Below, one piece after another: positions 33,994 to 42,708 of a stretch of 64,000 bases of DNA. The notes under the pieces are model-generated. The model had not been told where the DNA came from. It worked only from the letters and a program-made list of their open reading frames with translations, and searched no databases. The position numbers were made by a program, and so were the translations under genes. Location of the stretch: the NCBI RefSeq assembly GCF_000013645.1, contig NC_007952.1, positions 2,356,001 to 2,420,000 on the forward strand. Direction: 5' to 3'. How positions within the stretch are numbered: position 1 is the first letter of the stretch; the number at the start of each line of letters is the position of its first letter. The stretch is from Paraburkholderia xenovorans LB400 (GTDB taxonomy: Bacteria > Pseudomonadota > Gammaproteobacteria > Burkholderiales > Burkholderiaceae).

Positions 33994-34445
33994 TTCGCTG
34001 CCCTATGCTCAAGAATGGCCGCCATCCGCTCCAAAGCCAGCACATAGCCCTGCGTGCCGCAACCGACGATGACCCCGTCCGCCGCCGCCGACACATACGA
34101 GTGATGCCGGAACGCCTCGCGGCGATGCACGTTTGAAATATGCACTTCGATGACCGGCTTTTCGATCGCGGAAAGCGCGTCGGCAATCGCCACCGAGGTA
34201 TGCGTATAAGCTGCAGGATTGATCACGATGCCGTCGACCTTGGTCCGCGCCGCGTGCAGCCAGTCGATCAGTTGATGCTCGGCGTTCGACTGGCAGAAGT
34301 CGATCGACAGATTCAGACGCTCTGCCGCATCGCCGCAGAGCTTCGCGATGTCGTCGAGCGTTTCCGAGCCGTAGATGGCCGGCTCGCGCGTGCCGAGCAG
34401 ATTGAGATTCGGTCCATTGAGGACCAGTACCGACGCAAAACTCAT
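33990..34445 (-). CDS. aroQ: Type II 3-dehydroquinate dehydratase
   Basis: A 151-residue enzyme with the type II signature LNGPNLNLLGTREPAIYG (catalytic Tyr at 25), FCQSNAEHQLIDWLH, NPAAYTHTSVAI and HISNVHRRE. It interconverts 3-dehydroquinate and 3-dehydroshikimate. In this catabolic cluster it would act in quinate breakdown. The start at 34445 fits the family length and has GCAGGAG upstream. It is the first gene of the minus-strand operon and divergent from the dehydroshikimate dehydratase. Confidence 0.92.
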   Translation of the reverse strand: MSFASVLVLNGPNLNLLGTREPAIYGSETLDDIAKLCGDAAERLNLSIDFCQSNAEHQLIDWLHAARTKVDGIVINPAAYTHTSVAIADALSAIEKPVIEVHISNVHRREAFRHHSYVSAAADGVIVGCGTQGYVLALERMAAILEHRAAK

Positions 34446-34764
34446 GACATCCACTCCTGCAAAGTAAGGCATGAAGCCAGGCGCACCACCTGCGGCGCTC
34501 TGGCAGCGTGAACGAAGTGTGCGCCCATTGGATACCGTCGTCATTCGGGGTTTATACGAATTTGTACCATCTAGTTAGTTTGTATAGACTGTCCAAAACT
34601 CAGGTTATGGTGGGTGATTTCGGCCTGTGTCTTGCTGGCACGAGTAACGAACTGGCCCACTTTCCGAATTTCGTCATACCTGCCGCCAGCGCATGCGAGC
34701 ATTGCGCGCGGGCTGTCGCGCGCCTTATCCAACAGCCGTTCTGATTGTTTTGCAGGAGCCGTCC
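34446..34764. promoter_or_regulatory. Divergent control region of the quinate/shikimate genes
   Basis: This 319-bp gap contains the AT-rich core at about 34552-34590, with two TTTGTA elements 19 bp apart flanking CTAGTTAG, and a possible -10 TATAGA at 34583-34588. The paired elements between divergent catabolic genes are a plausible TetR operator. No gene is seen in the gap. Confidence 0.45.
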
Positions 34765-36648
34765 ATGCAACGTTCGATTGCCACCGTGTCGATCAGCGGA
34801 ACCCTCGTCGAGAAGCTGACCGCGATCCAGGCGGCGGGCTTCGAAGGCGTCGAGATCTTCGAGAACGACTTGCTGTATTTCGACGGCTCGCCCGCCAACG
34901 TGCGGCGAATCGCCGAAGATCTCGGGCTCAAAATCATGCTGTTCCAGCCGTTCCGCGATTTCGACGGCGTGAGCCCTGAGCGACTCGAACGCAACCTCGA
35001 GCGCGCAAAGCGCAAGTTCGACGTGATGCATGAACTGGGCACGGACCGCATTCTGGTGTGCAGCAACGTGTCACCCGACACCATCGGCGACGATTCGCTG
35101 ATGATCGACCAGCTCGGCGCGCTCGCCCGCGCCGCCGAAGCGGCCGGTGTGATCGCGGGCTACGAAGCGCTCGCGTGGGGCAAGCACGTCAAGACTTACC
35201 GGCACGCGTGGAGACTCGTGAATGCCGTCGATCATCCCAATCTCGGACTCGTGCTCGACAGCTTTCACACGCTTTCGCTGAACGATTCGGTGGACGGAAT
35301 CGCCGGCATTCCGGGCGAGCGCATCGCCTTCGTGCAGATCGCCGACGCGCCGAAACTCGCTATGGACGTGCTCGAATGGAGCCGCCACTATCGCTGCTTC
35401 CCCGGCCAGGGCGATTTCGATCTGGCCGGTTTCACCGCGCAGGTCGTGAAAACCGGCTACAACGGGCCGCTTTCACTGGAGATTTTCAACGACGGCTTTC
35501 GCGCCGCGCCCACCACCACCACGGCCGCGGACGGCCATCGTTCGCTGCTATTCCTCGAAGAGCAGACCCGCGCGCTGCTCGAAACCGCGCAGCAGCCGGT
35601 GGGCGCGCTTTACCGCTCGCCCGCGGCGCCCGCGCACGTCGGTAATCAGTTTCTCGAATTCGCGGTCGACCACAGCACGCGCGCGCAACTCGTCGACTGG
35701 CTCGGCAAGCTGCGCTTTCGCGAGGCCGGCCGGCATCGTTCGAAAGAGGTGACGCTTTATCAGCACGGCGCCGCTTCGATCGTGCTGAACGCCGAGCCGG
35801 ATTCGTTCGCCAATGCGTTCTTCCAGCAGCACGGCTTGTCGCTGTGCGCGTCGGCGTTTCGCGTGGACGACGCCCATCAGGCGTTCGAACGCGCCGCCGG
35901 CTTCGGCTACGTGCCGTTTTCCGGGCAGATCGGCCCGAACGAGCGCGTGCTGCCCGCGGTGCAGGCGCCGGACGGCAGCCTGAACTATTTCGTCGACGAA
36001 ACGCCGGATCAGCCCACCCTGTTCGAAGCCGATTTCGTTCTCACCGACATCAACGGTCCGAGCGAGGTGGGGCCGCTCAGCCGCATCGACCACGTCTGTC
36101 TGTCGGTGCCGGCGAATTCGCTGGATACGTGGGTGCTGTTTCTGCGAACCGCCTTGGGGTTCGACGCCGAGCCGGGCGTGCTGGTGCCCGATCCGTACGG
36201 CCTCGTGCGCAGCCGCGCGCTGCGCAGCCGCGACGGGTCGGTGCGCATCGTGCTGAATGCCTCCGTGGACCGTCACACGGCGGTGGCCGAGGCGCTGCAC
36301 ACCTATCACGGCTGCGGCCTGAACCACGTCGCCTTCAGCGCCGGCGACATTTTCAGCGCGATTTCCCAATTCGTCGCCGCGGGCTTGCCGGTGCTGCGCA
36401 TCCCCCGCAACTACTACGAGGATCTCGCCGCCCGTTACGCATTGCCCGACGACATGCTTGAGGCGCTGCGCGCCAATAACATCCTGTACGACCGCGACGA
36501 GCGCGGCGGCGAATTTTTCCACGCTTACACGGAACAGCTCGATCAGCGTTTCTTCATGGAAGTCGTCGAGCGGCGCGGCGGTTACGACGGCTACGGCGCG
36601 GCCAACGCCGCCGTGCGGCTTGCCGCGCAGGCGCAGCGCCGCAAATAG
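34765..36648 (+). CDS. quiC: 3-dehydroshikimate dehydratase fused to HPPD-like domain
   Basis: A 627-residue two-domain enzyme. The N-terminal TIM barrel of sugar isomerase/AP endonuclease type (FEGVEIFENDLLYFDGSPAN; GYEALAWGKHVKTYRHAWRL; metal ligands in LVLDSFHTLS and LEIFND) converts 3-dehydroshikimate to protocatechuate. The C-terminal half (about 300-610) is a 4-hydroxyphenylpyruvate dioxygenase-like VOC fold (RIDHVCLSVPANSLDTWVLF; GLNHVAFSAGDIF; FFMEVVERRGGYDGYGAANA). This fused form is known in Pseudomonas and Burkholderia. The start at 34765 has GCAGGAG. With the divergent aroQ, dehydrogenase and transporter it completes quinate/shikimate catabolism to protocatechuate. Confidence 0.92.
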   Translation: MQRSIATVSISGTLVEKLTAIQAAGFEGVEIFENDLLYFDGSPANVRRIAEDLGLKIMLFQPFRDFDGVSPERLERNLERAKRKFDVMHELGTDRILVCSNVSPDTIGDDSLMIDQLGALARAAEAAGVIAGYEALAWGKHVKTYRHAWRLVNAVDHPNLGLVLDSFHTLSLNDSVDGIAGIPGERIAFVQIADAPKLAMDVLEWSRHYRCFPGQGDFDLAGFTAQVVKTGYNGPLSLEIFNDGFRAAPTTTTAADGHRSLLFLEEQTRALLETAQQPVGALYRSPAAPAHVGNQFLEFAVDHSTRAQLVDWLGKLRFREAGRHRSKEVTLYQHGAASIVLNAEPDSFANAFFQQHGLSLCASAFRVDDAHQAFERAAGFGYVPFSGQIGPNERVLPAVQAPDGSLNYFVDETPDQPTLFEADFVLTDINGPSEVGPLSRIDHVCLSVPANSLDTWVLFLRTALGFDAEPGVLVPDPYGLVRSRALRSRDGSVRIVLNASVDRHTAVAEALHTYHGCGLNHVAFSAGDIFSAISQFVAAGLPVLRIPRNYYEDLAARYALPDDMLEALRANNILYDRDERGGEFFHAYTEQLDQRFFMEVVERRGGYDGYGAANAAVRLAAQAQRRK

Positions 36649-36744
36649 GCTTTTTGCCGGTCAGGCTGGCGCCACCGGGCGCGCCGAACCGGGCCGGCCG
36701 GGCATGGCGTGTGCGGCATTGGCCGGACAGCCGCGCCGCCCCGA

Positions 36745-36750
36745 TATAAT
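36745..36750 (+). promoter_or_regulatory. Consensus -10 (TATAAT) upstream of the small lipoprotein
   Basis: A perfect TATAAT at 36745-36750 lies 88 bp before the lipoprotein start. The best -35-like hexamer is CGGACA at 36724-36729 with a 15-base spacer, which is suboptimal. Confidence 0.45.
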
Positions 36751-36838
36751 GGCGCCTGATTTCGCGGCCCATGCCGCACGGCTGTGCCAGGTGCGGGCGT
36801 CGCACGAACTGTCGGCCGAATGTCATGCCAGGAGAGAT

Positions 36839-37171
36839 ATGAAGAAGTTTGCCGTAGTCCTGTCAGTTCCCCTGCTTCTCAGCGCGTGTGCGTATTTCCA
36901 GAAGAATCCGGATGCCGGCGAGCCCGTCACGGATACCACCACGCAGCGCTCCGTCAACGACGTGGTGGCGTGTCTGACGCAAGTGGCGACCAGTCACAAC
37001 GCCGCGTTCAAGTCCACTGCGATTCCGCAAGGCCAGATGCTCGACTTCGGCGATTCGAACATCATCAAGGTGCGCAGCGACAATGGCGCGACGACTTACC
37101 GCTTCTATGCAGGCAAGCGTCACGTGAATAATCTGTGGATTGAAACGGCGGGCAAAACCTGCGCTCCGTAA
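36839..37171 (+). CDS. Small predicted lipoprotein, unknown function
   Basis: A 110-residue protein with a lipoprotein signal (MKKFAVVLSVPLLLSAC, lipobox LLSAC, Cys at 17) and a mature domain with YFQKNPDAGEPVTD and RFYAGKRHVNNLWIETAGKT. AGGAGAG lies at 36830-36836, just before the ATG. No family was recognised. A second pair of Cys (in VACLTQVA and KTCAP) could form a disulfide. It is transcribed alone, between quiC and a small regulator-like gene. Confidence 0.78.
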   Translation: MKKFAVVLSVPLLLSACAYFQKNPDAGEPVTDTTTQRSVNDVVACLTQVATSHNAAFKSTAIPQGQMLDFGDSNIIKVRSDNGATTYRFYAGKRHVNNLWIETAGKTCAP

Positions 37172-37258
37172 AGCTTTGCGGCGTAAGGCGGCGTAAGTGT
37201 GACAATTGGTAACGTGGGCTGCTGCAATCTTCGTGTCATGGTGTTACAGGACAATGGT

Positions 37259-37279
37259 GTCTTAAGAATCGTTTAAGAC
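37259..37279. promoter_or_regulatory. Perfect inverted repeat before the small wHTH-like gene
   Basis: GTCTTAA (37259-37265), seven bases, TTAAGAC (37273-37279), 51 bp before the ATG of the 86-residue protein. A candidate operator. Confidence 0.5.
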
Positions 37280-37329
37280 TTCGTCCGCATCATCCACCCC
37301 ACACCCCCATCCCGCACAAGGTGCGCACC

Positions 37330-37590
37330 ATGAACCAGCCCGATCCGAACACGAACGACACGGTGACGCCGGCAAGGCGGCCTACCATCCTGCGCCGCCT
37401 GCTGAGCCATCACGAACTGGCGACGCTGCTGCTGTTGCTGCACGCACCGATCGACGCATCCGCAAAGCCCGAAATTCCGCAGCTCTACGAAGCCGGCCTG
37501 GTCGAAACGGTTTCCGGCGACGCCGGCTCTTCCCATATCCGTCTGACGCCCGAAGGCGACGCAGTGCTGCGCGGCCTTGGCGTGAAGTAA
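37330..37590 (+). CDS. Small hypothetical protein, possible winged-helix
   Basis: An 86-residue cytoplasmic protein containing LLSHHELATLLLLLHAP, then YEAGLVETVSG and HIRLTPEGDAVLRGLGV. The ending resembles the wing of MarR/PadR-type winged helices, where a hydrophobic helix precedes a recognition helix and LTPEG lies before the wing, but the family is not certain. AAGGTG lies about six bases before the ATG. A GTG at 37321 is an alternative start. A perfect inverted repeat lies 50 bp upstream. Confidence 0.6.
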   Translation: MNQPDPNTNDTVTPARRPTILRRLLSHHELATLLLLLHAPIDASAKPEIPQLYEAGLVETVSGDAGSSHIRLTPEGDAVLRGLGVK

Positions 37591-37700
37591 CGCGCATTTC
37601 GATATCCGGGTTCAAAGGCGCGCACATACAGCTCCAGGAACCTTCCCCCATCAAGCAGTGAGCAGACCCGCTGACGAAAGCCACGGCAGCATCGCGCAAG

Positions 37701-38030
37701 TCATGCCTGCCACACGCCGTATCCCGCTTCACGCAGTCCAATCGCCAGTTCCACTTCCATATCCTGTGCGCCACGGTAAGGCATGGGATTGAACACTTCA
37801 TATAGCTCGGGCACGAGCCGCAAACCGTAATCGCGCACATAGCGATTCGCCTGAATGCCGGCCTTATGCCGGTCGAAGCGCAGGTCCGGGTCCAGTCCCG
37901 TCATTCCCACGTACACGCAAGGCTTGTCGAACCGGTAGTCCGGATTCGCGCGGCGAAAGCGCGCCTCGTTCCACACCTTGTCGTCCAGCGCGACGACGTA
38001 CACATAGTAGTGATGCTTGCGACGAGCCAT
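37701..38030 (-). CDS. Small GIY-YIG-like protein
   Basis: A 109-residue protein with YYVYVVALDDKVW near residue 8 and VYVGMTGLDPDLRFDRHKAG near residue 40. These resemble the two halves of a GIY-YIG nuclease core (xYVYVL... VYVGxTxxxxxRxxxH), although the usual GIY spacing is expanded. No conserved catalytic Glu was assigned. Its start lies 11 bp after the AraC gene's stop on the same strand, so it is probably co-transcribed. Function unknown. Confidence 0.6.
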   Translation of the reverse strand: MARRKHHYYVYVVALDDKVWNEARFRRANPDYRFDKPCVYVGMTGLDPDLRFDRHKAGIQANRYVRDYGLRLVPELYEVFNPMPYRGAQDMEVELAIGLREAGYGVWQA

Positions 38031-38040
38031 GTGCGGCGGT

Positions 38041-38811
38041 TCAGCTCCGCGAAGTGCCGTGCAGCAGCATGCGGTATTCGGTCGGCGTCACGCCCACGGT
38101 CGCCTTGAATTGCCGCGTAAATGCGCTGTGGTCGGTGTAGCCGCACAGCGCGGCGACGTCGGTGACCTTGTCGTGCGAAACGAGCAGCGCCGTGGCCGCG
38201 TCGAGCCGGGCCTTCAGCAACACCTGGCGCGGCGTCAGATGAAACACCTTGTGAAAGTAGCGCTCCAGTTGCGCGACCGACATGTCCGCCATTGCCGCGA
38301 GCTGCTTCAGATTCAAAGGCTGCACGTAATTTTCCTGGATGGACTGCACCACCGTGGCGAGGCGACTATAGGCCGGATGACTGCTTTCGTCCGCTTTCAG
38401 ATCACGGGAAATGCCCGCGAGGCCGACCACCTTGCCGGCCGCATTCCGCAGCGGCTGCTTGCAGGTCAGACACCAGCCCGGCTGCCTGCCGGGATACAGA
38501 TGCAGTTCCAGTTGATCGATCAACTGGTTGCCGACGTTGATGATCGCCTTGTCCTGCGCCGTGTAGATGCGCCCGAAGCGGCGCGGAAACACGTCTTCGG
38601 CGGTCCTGCCCAGCAGCGCGGTCTTTTCCTTGAAGCCGCAGCGGGACGCGAGCGTGCGGTTGACCAGCGCATAGCGCGCCTCGGCGTCCTTGACGAAGAA
38701 CACGACATCCGGCATCGCGTCGAACACCGGCTCGAGCAGCCTGAAGTGCGACAGCATGCCGGACAGCGTTGCGTCGTCCGTTCCGGGCGGATGAGCCAGC
38801 GTGTTCATCAT
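38041..38811 (-). CDS. AraC-family regulator with N-terminal PAS domain, probable hydroxyproline regulator
   Basis: A 256-residue protein. Residues about 20-140 form a PAS fold (FRLLEPVFDAMPDVVFFVKD; YTAQDKAIINVGNQLIDQLE; GWCLTCKQPLRNAAGKVVGL), and residues about 155-250 two AraC helix-turn-helix units (NLKQLAAMADMSVAQLERYF; VAALCGYTDHSAFTRQFKAT). It lies directly downstream of the hydroxyproline genes on the same strand, matching the AraC-type LhpR position in pseudomonads. An in-frame ATG at 38808 is an equally good start. Confidence 0.85.
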   Translation of the reverse strand: MMNTLAHPPGTDDATLSGMLSHFRLLEPVFDAMPDVVFFVKDAEARYALVNRTLASRCGFKEKTALLGRTAEDVFPRRFGRIYTAQDKAIINVGNQLIDQLELHLYPGRQPGWCLTCKQPLRNAAGKVVGLAGISRDLKADESSHPAYSRLATVVQSIQENYVQPLNLKQLAAMADMSVAQLERYFHKVFHLTPRQVLLKARLDAATALLVSHDKVTDVAALCGYTDHSAFTRQFKATVGVTPTEYRMLLHGTSRS

Positions 38812-38948
38812 GCGGGTCCCGTTGGTCCGTGCGTGGTTGGGGGCATGCGGGGATGCGTTCGTCGTCGCGGCCCGGCGGCCAGCGTGTGCGGTCGATTATA
38901 GGGCCGCGCCGCGGCGGAACAATATCCGCCGGCATGTCAGCGAACCGG

Positions 38949-40289
38949 TCATTCGCCCGGCGGCGGCTCCGCATTGGCCGCCATCAGCGTGCCGACTTGC
39001 GCCGGGCTGAAAGGCGGCCGCGCCGCCGCGGTCTGCCAGCCGAAATACAGGCTCGCCGCCGCGCCGCAGATTCGTCCCTGGCAGGCGCCCATGCCGCAAC
39101 GGGTATGCAGCCTGGCGTCGCGCCACGTCGAGAACTCGCGGACTTCGCCGATACGCACGTCCTCGCAGCGGCACAACAGCGTGGCGTCGGCAGGCGGCGT
39201 GCGCGCGGCGTCCCGCAGGGAGAAAGCAGTGTCGACGCGTCGGCCGAACCGGCGCCATCGGGCGCGTTGTGTATCGAGCGCGGCGTGTTCAGCGGCGCCG
39301 CTCGCAGCGAGCCCGGCGAGCTCGCCTTCCACGCCGGCCAGTTCCGCGCCGCCGACGCCCGTGCACTCGCCCGCCGCGAACACGCCCTCGACCGACGTAC
39401 GCTGCCGGTCGTCGACGACGATCTCGCCCGCCTCGCTGATCGCGCAGCCGAGCGCTTGCGCCAACGTGATGTTCGGCACGAGTCCATAGCCGCAGGCGAC
39501 GCGGTCGCAGTCGAGCGTGACCCGCTTCCTGCCGGAACCGCGCGCGATGGTGACGCGCTCGACGCGGCCGTCTCCGTGCACCGCTTCAACGATGCTGTCG
39601 GTCCAGTACCGCAGGCCTACGAACCCGCGCGTCATACCGACGGCTTGCCGCAACTTGCCCGGCTCGGCCAGCAGCGAGGCGCCAAAACGTGCGACGTCGA
39701 ATGCCGGGGCCTGCTCCACCACGGCCATCACGCGCGCCCGGGCCGCGCGCGCGGTGGCGAGCGCCGCGATCAGCAAAGGACCGCTGCCGGCAATCACGAT
39801 CCGCTCGCCGCGCACCGGCATACCGCCCTTGATGAGTGCCTGCAGCGCGCCCGCGCCGGTCACACCGGGCAAGGTCCAGCCCGCGAACGGCAGGAGCCTT
39901 TCACGCGCGCCGGTTGCGAGAATCAGGCGCCCGTACGTGAGGCACACGCCACCGCGTTGCGCCGATTCGAGCAGCAGCCCGCGCGAGCCCAGCGGCGCGA
40001 CCACGCGAGCGGACGGCCAGCGCGAGACGTTGGCCTGTCCACTTATCGCGGTGAGGAGATGGAGCAACGGCGCTTGCGGCGCGTAGCCGGGACCTTGACG
40101 CCAGATCTGGCCGCCCGCGCGTGGGTTGTCGTCGAGCAGCGCAACCGAGGCGCCCGCGCGCGCGGCGGCATGCGCGGCGTTCAGGCCCGCTGGCCCAGCG
40201 CCAACGACGACGATGTCGAAGTGGTGTTTCATAACGTGGCCGGACGCCGAAGGGGTTCCCGTGGCGACGGTGTCGGCTTGCTGTTTCAT
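38949..40289 (-). CDS. lhpE: D-hydroxyproline dehydrogenase, NAD(P)/FAD-binding subunit
   Basis: A 446-residue subunit with FAD motif IVVVGAGPAGLNAAHAAARA, a second dinucleotide fold RIVIAGSGPLLIAALATARA and a C-terminal BFD-like [2Fe-2S] region (LLCRCEDVRIGEVREF; CGMGACQGRICG). This is the arrangement of the HcnB-like subunit of heteromeric D-hydroxyproline dehydrogenases (LhpBEF). The start could instead be the ATG at 40232, nearer the fold. Together with the ferredoxin-like and DAO-type subunits upstream it oxidises cis-4-hydroxy-D-proline. Confidence 0.82.
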   Translation of the reverse strand: MKQQADTVATGTPSASGHVMKHHFDIVVVGAGPAGLNAAHAAARAGASVALLDDNPRAGGQIWRQGPGYAPQAPLLHLLTAISGQANVSRWPSARVVAPLGSRGLLLESAQRGGVCLTYGRLILATGARERLLPFAGWTLPGVTGAGALQALIKGGMPVRGERIVIAGSGPLLIAALATARAARARVMAVVEQAPAFDVARFGASLLAEPGKLRQAVGMTRGFVGLRYWTDSIVEAVHGDGRVERVTIARGSGRKRVTLDCDRVACGYGLVPNITLAQALGCAISEAGEIVVDDRQRTSVEGVFAAGECTGVGGAELAGVEGELAGLAASGAAEHAALDTQRARWRRFGRRVDTAFSLRDAARTPPADATLLCRCEDVRIGEVREFSTWRDARLHTRCGMGACQGRICGAAASLYFGWQTAAARPPFSPAQVGTLMAANAEPPPGE

Positions 40290-40356
40290 GGTGTGGCCGC
40301 CATTTCGTCCAGGCCGGCCAGGTGGACTTTCCTGGCGACCATGCCTGATCGCAGTC

Positions 40357-40635
40357 TCATCGCATGTCCGCCGAATCGTCGGTACGAACGATCTGACCTT
40401 CCCGGCACAGCGTCTGGCACGCCAGCGCATGCGCGCGGCCGTCGATCGTCACGCGGCATTCCTGGCACACGCCCATGCCGCACAGTGCGGCGCGAGGCTG
40501 CCCGCTCACCGACGTCCGCGTGCTGCGAACGCCCGCCAGAGCGAGCGCCGCAACCACGGTGGTGCCGGCCTCGACGGCGATGCGCTGGCCGTCGATCGTC
40601 AGGCAGAGGATTGCCGCGCTGTCGCTACGATTCAT
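40357..40635 (-). CDS. lhpF: D-hydroxyproline dehydrogenase, [2Fe-2S] ferredoxin-like subunit
   Basis: A 92-residue protein with the iron-sulfur ligand pattern CGMGVCQEC (Cys 52, 57 and 60) and a fourth Cys at about 73 (LACQTLC), typical of HcnA-like small subunits. It would carry electrons between the flavin subunits. Its start overlaps the end of lhpB by 11 bp. Confidence 0.83.
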   Translation of the reverse strand: MNRSDSAAILCLTIDGQRIAVEAGTTVVAALALAGVRSTRTSVSGQPRAALCGMGVCQECRVTIDGRAHALACQTLCREGQIVRTDDSADMR

Positions 40636-41755
40636 GGGCCACCTTCCTGGCAAAACGGACGGGCAGATAAGGTTCGACAGGAATCGGCGCAACGCCCGCC
40701 GCGATCTGCGCGGCAAGGAGTTTCGCGGTAGCGAGCGAAGTCGTCACGCCCAAACCCTCGTGACCGACGGCGAGCCACACGCCGGGCGCGAAATCGCCCG
40801 CCGCGCCGATCAGCGGCAGTCCGTCCGGCGTGGCCGCGCGAAATCCGGTCCACGCGCGAATGCCGTTGAGCGTCGGCAGCACCGGCAGATAGCGCGCGGC
40901 ACGCTGCAGCATTTGCGCGAGCACGGGCAGATCCACGGCGGGATCGGTGCTGTCGAACTGGCGCGACGAGCCGATCAGCAATTGCCCCGTGGGCCGCGGC
41001 TGCGCATTGAACGCCACCGAGGTGCCGGCCGCGTGATGCGCGCTCTTGATGTAGCCGAGTTCGAGCAATTGATGCCGGATCAGTCCAGGATAACGGTCCG
41101 TAATCAGCAGGTGGCCTTTTTTCGGCTGCAACGGCAGCGACGGCACCAGTTGCCGCGCGCCCAGACCGTTGGCCACGACGACATGCGCCGCGCCGACACG
41201 CTCGCCGCCGGCAAGCGTCACGCCGTTCGCGCCGATCGACCTCACCGCCGTGCCGAGGCGCACGCGAATATTCGCGGCGGCCGGAGATTGTCTCAGCAGC
41301 CACTCGGCGACAGTCGGCGCATACACGATGCTGTCGTGCTCGATGCGCAAACCGCCCGCCATTGGCGCCGCCAGCGCCGGTTCGCAAGTCCGCAACGCGG
41401 TCGAGTCGAGCAGTTGCGCGCCAATGCCTTGCGCCGCGAAAGCGGCGTGCATGGCGCGGGCGGCTTGCCACTCTTCTTCGTCGGCGGCGACCCAGAGCGT
41501 GCCGCAGCGCGCGAACGCGTCGCGCGCTCGCAACCGCGGCGCGAGGTCGAGCCACAAGTCTCGCGAATAGCGGCTCAGCGCGAACTCCGCCGGCGAGTCG
41601 TTCATCACGACGATGTGGCCCATGCCCGCCGCCGTCGTGCCGCCGCCAATGCCCTGCGCGTCCAGCACTTCGACCCGCATGCCGCGCGCCGCCAGTTCCG
41701 CCGCGCACGCCGCGCCGACAATGCCCGCACCGACAACCACTACGTCCGCCGTCAT
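40625..41755 (-). CDS. lhpB: D-hydroxyproline dehydrogenase, FAD catalytic subunit
   Basis: A 376-residue DAO-family subunit: FAD motif VVVVGAGIVGAACAAELAAR at residue 5, GGGTTAAGMGHIVVM near 43 and C-terminal FAPGVWLAVGHEGLGVTTSL. It corresponds to LhpB/HcnC-like subunits that perform the amine oxidation. The start at 41755 overlaps the epimerase stop by four bases. The operon order epimerase-B-F-E matches a known hydroxyproline locus, which supports this over a generic glycine oxidase. Confidence 0.84.
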   Translation of the reverse strand: MTADVVVVGAGIVGAACAAELAARGMRVEVLDAQGIGGGTTAAGMGHIVVMNDSPAEFALSRYSRDLWLDLAPRLRARDAFARCGTLWVAADEEEWQAARAMHAAFAAQGIGAQLLDSTALRTCEPALAAPMAGGLRIEHDSIVYAPTVAEWLLRQSPAAANIRVRLGTAVRSIGANGVTLAGGERVGAAHVVVANGLGARQLVPSLPLQPKKGHLLITDRYPGLIRHQLLELGYIKSAHHAAGTSVAFNAQPRPTGQLLIGSSRQFDSTDPAVDLPVLAQMLQRAARYLPVLPTLNGIRAWTGFRAATPDGLPLIGAAGDFAPGVWLAVGHEGLGVTTSLATAKLLAAQIAAGVAPIPVEPYLPVRFARKVAHES

Positions 41756-42708
41756 GCCGTGCGGATGCCCCAGGCAAAGGGATCGCGCTCGTCGAAGCAC
41801 AGGCGCGCCTGCGCCGTGATGTACGCGTGGCCGGTAATGGTGGGAATCACATGGACGCCATCGCCGGCATGGCGATAGCTCGCCTCGAACACGCTGCCGA
41901 TAATGCTCTCCTGCCGCCACACCGCGCCTTCGGCCAGTTTGCCGTCGGCCGCGAGACAGGCCACCTTGGCGCTCGTGCCGGTGCCGCACGGCGAGCGGTC
42001 GTACGCGTTGCCGGGACACAGCACGAAGCTGCGGCTGTCGATACCGTCACGCGAAGCGGGTCCGAAGAGTTCGATGTGATCGATCAGCGCGCCCTCCGCG
42101 CCGGTGATGCGCTGCGCGATCAGCCCGTCGCGGATCGCTCCGCTGAACGCCGTCAATTCGCCGATACGCGATGCCTCCAGCGCGCGCCCGTGGTCGGCCA
42201 CGAGAAAGAACCAGTTGCCGCCCCAGCCGATATCGCCGGTCAACACGCCGTGGCCCGGCACGTCCACCCGCACGGACTCGCGATAGCGATAGGCCGGCAC
42301 GTTGCGCACGGCGACGCTGCCGTCCTCGTTGAGCGTCGCTTCGACGACGCCGACCGGCGTCTCGATGCGGTGACGCCCCGGCCCGATCCGCCCCAGGTGC
42401 GCCAGCGAGACGACGAGACCGATCGTGCCGTGCCCGCACATGCCGAGATAGCCGACGTTGTTGAAAAAGATCACGCCGGCGGCGCAGGTCGGGTCGTCCG
42501 GCTCGCAGAGCAGCGCGCCCACCATGACGTCCGAGCCGCGCGGTTCGGTGACGACGCCCGCGCGCCATTCGTCGAACCCTGTGCGCAATACGTCGAGCCG
42601 TTGCGCCAGTGTGCCGCCGCCGAGATCCGGGCCGCCCGACACCACGAGGCGGGTCGGTTCACCGCCGGTGTGCGAGTCGATGATGTCCAAGGTTTTCATG
42701 GTGCTCAT
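41752..42708 (-). CDS. lhpA: 4-hydroxyproline 2-epimerase
   Basis: A 318-residue enzyme of the proline racemase family. Both catalytic cysteines are present: Cys91 in GYLGMCGHGTIG and Cys241 in DRSPCGTGTSA. Two cysteines indicate an epimerase rather than the related dehydratase, where one is Thr. It converts trans-4-hydroxy-L-proline to cis-4-hydroxy-D-proline, the first pathway step. The ATG at 42699 is an alternative start. It is the first gene of the minus-strand operon and divergent from the deaminase gene. Confidence 0.92.
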   Translation of the reverse strand: MSTMKTLDIIDSHTGGEPTRLVVSGGPDLGGGTLAQRLDVLRTGFDEWRAGVVTEPRGSDVMVGALLCEPDDPTCAAGVIFFNNVGYLGMCGHGTIGLVVSLAHLGRIGPGRHRIETPVGVVEATLNEDGSVAVRNVPAYRYRESVRVDVPGHGVLTGDIGWGGNWFFLVADHGRALEASRIGELTAFSGAIRDGLIAQRITGAEGALIDHIELFGPASRDGIDSRSFVLCPGNAYDRSPCGTGTSAKVACLAADGKLAEGAVWRQESIIGSVFEASYRHAGDGVHVIPTITGHAYITAQARLCFDERDPFAWGIRTA

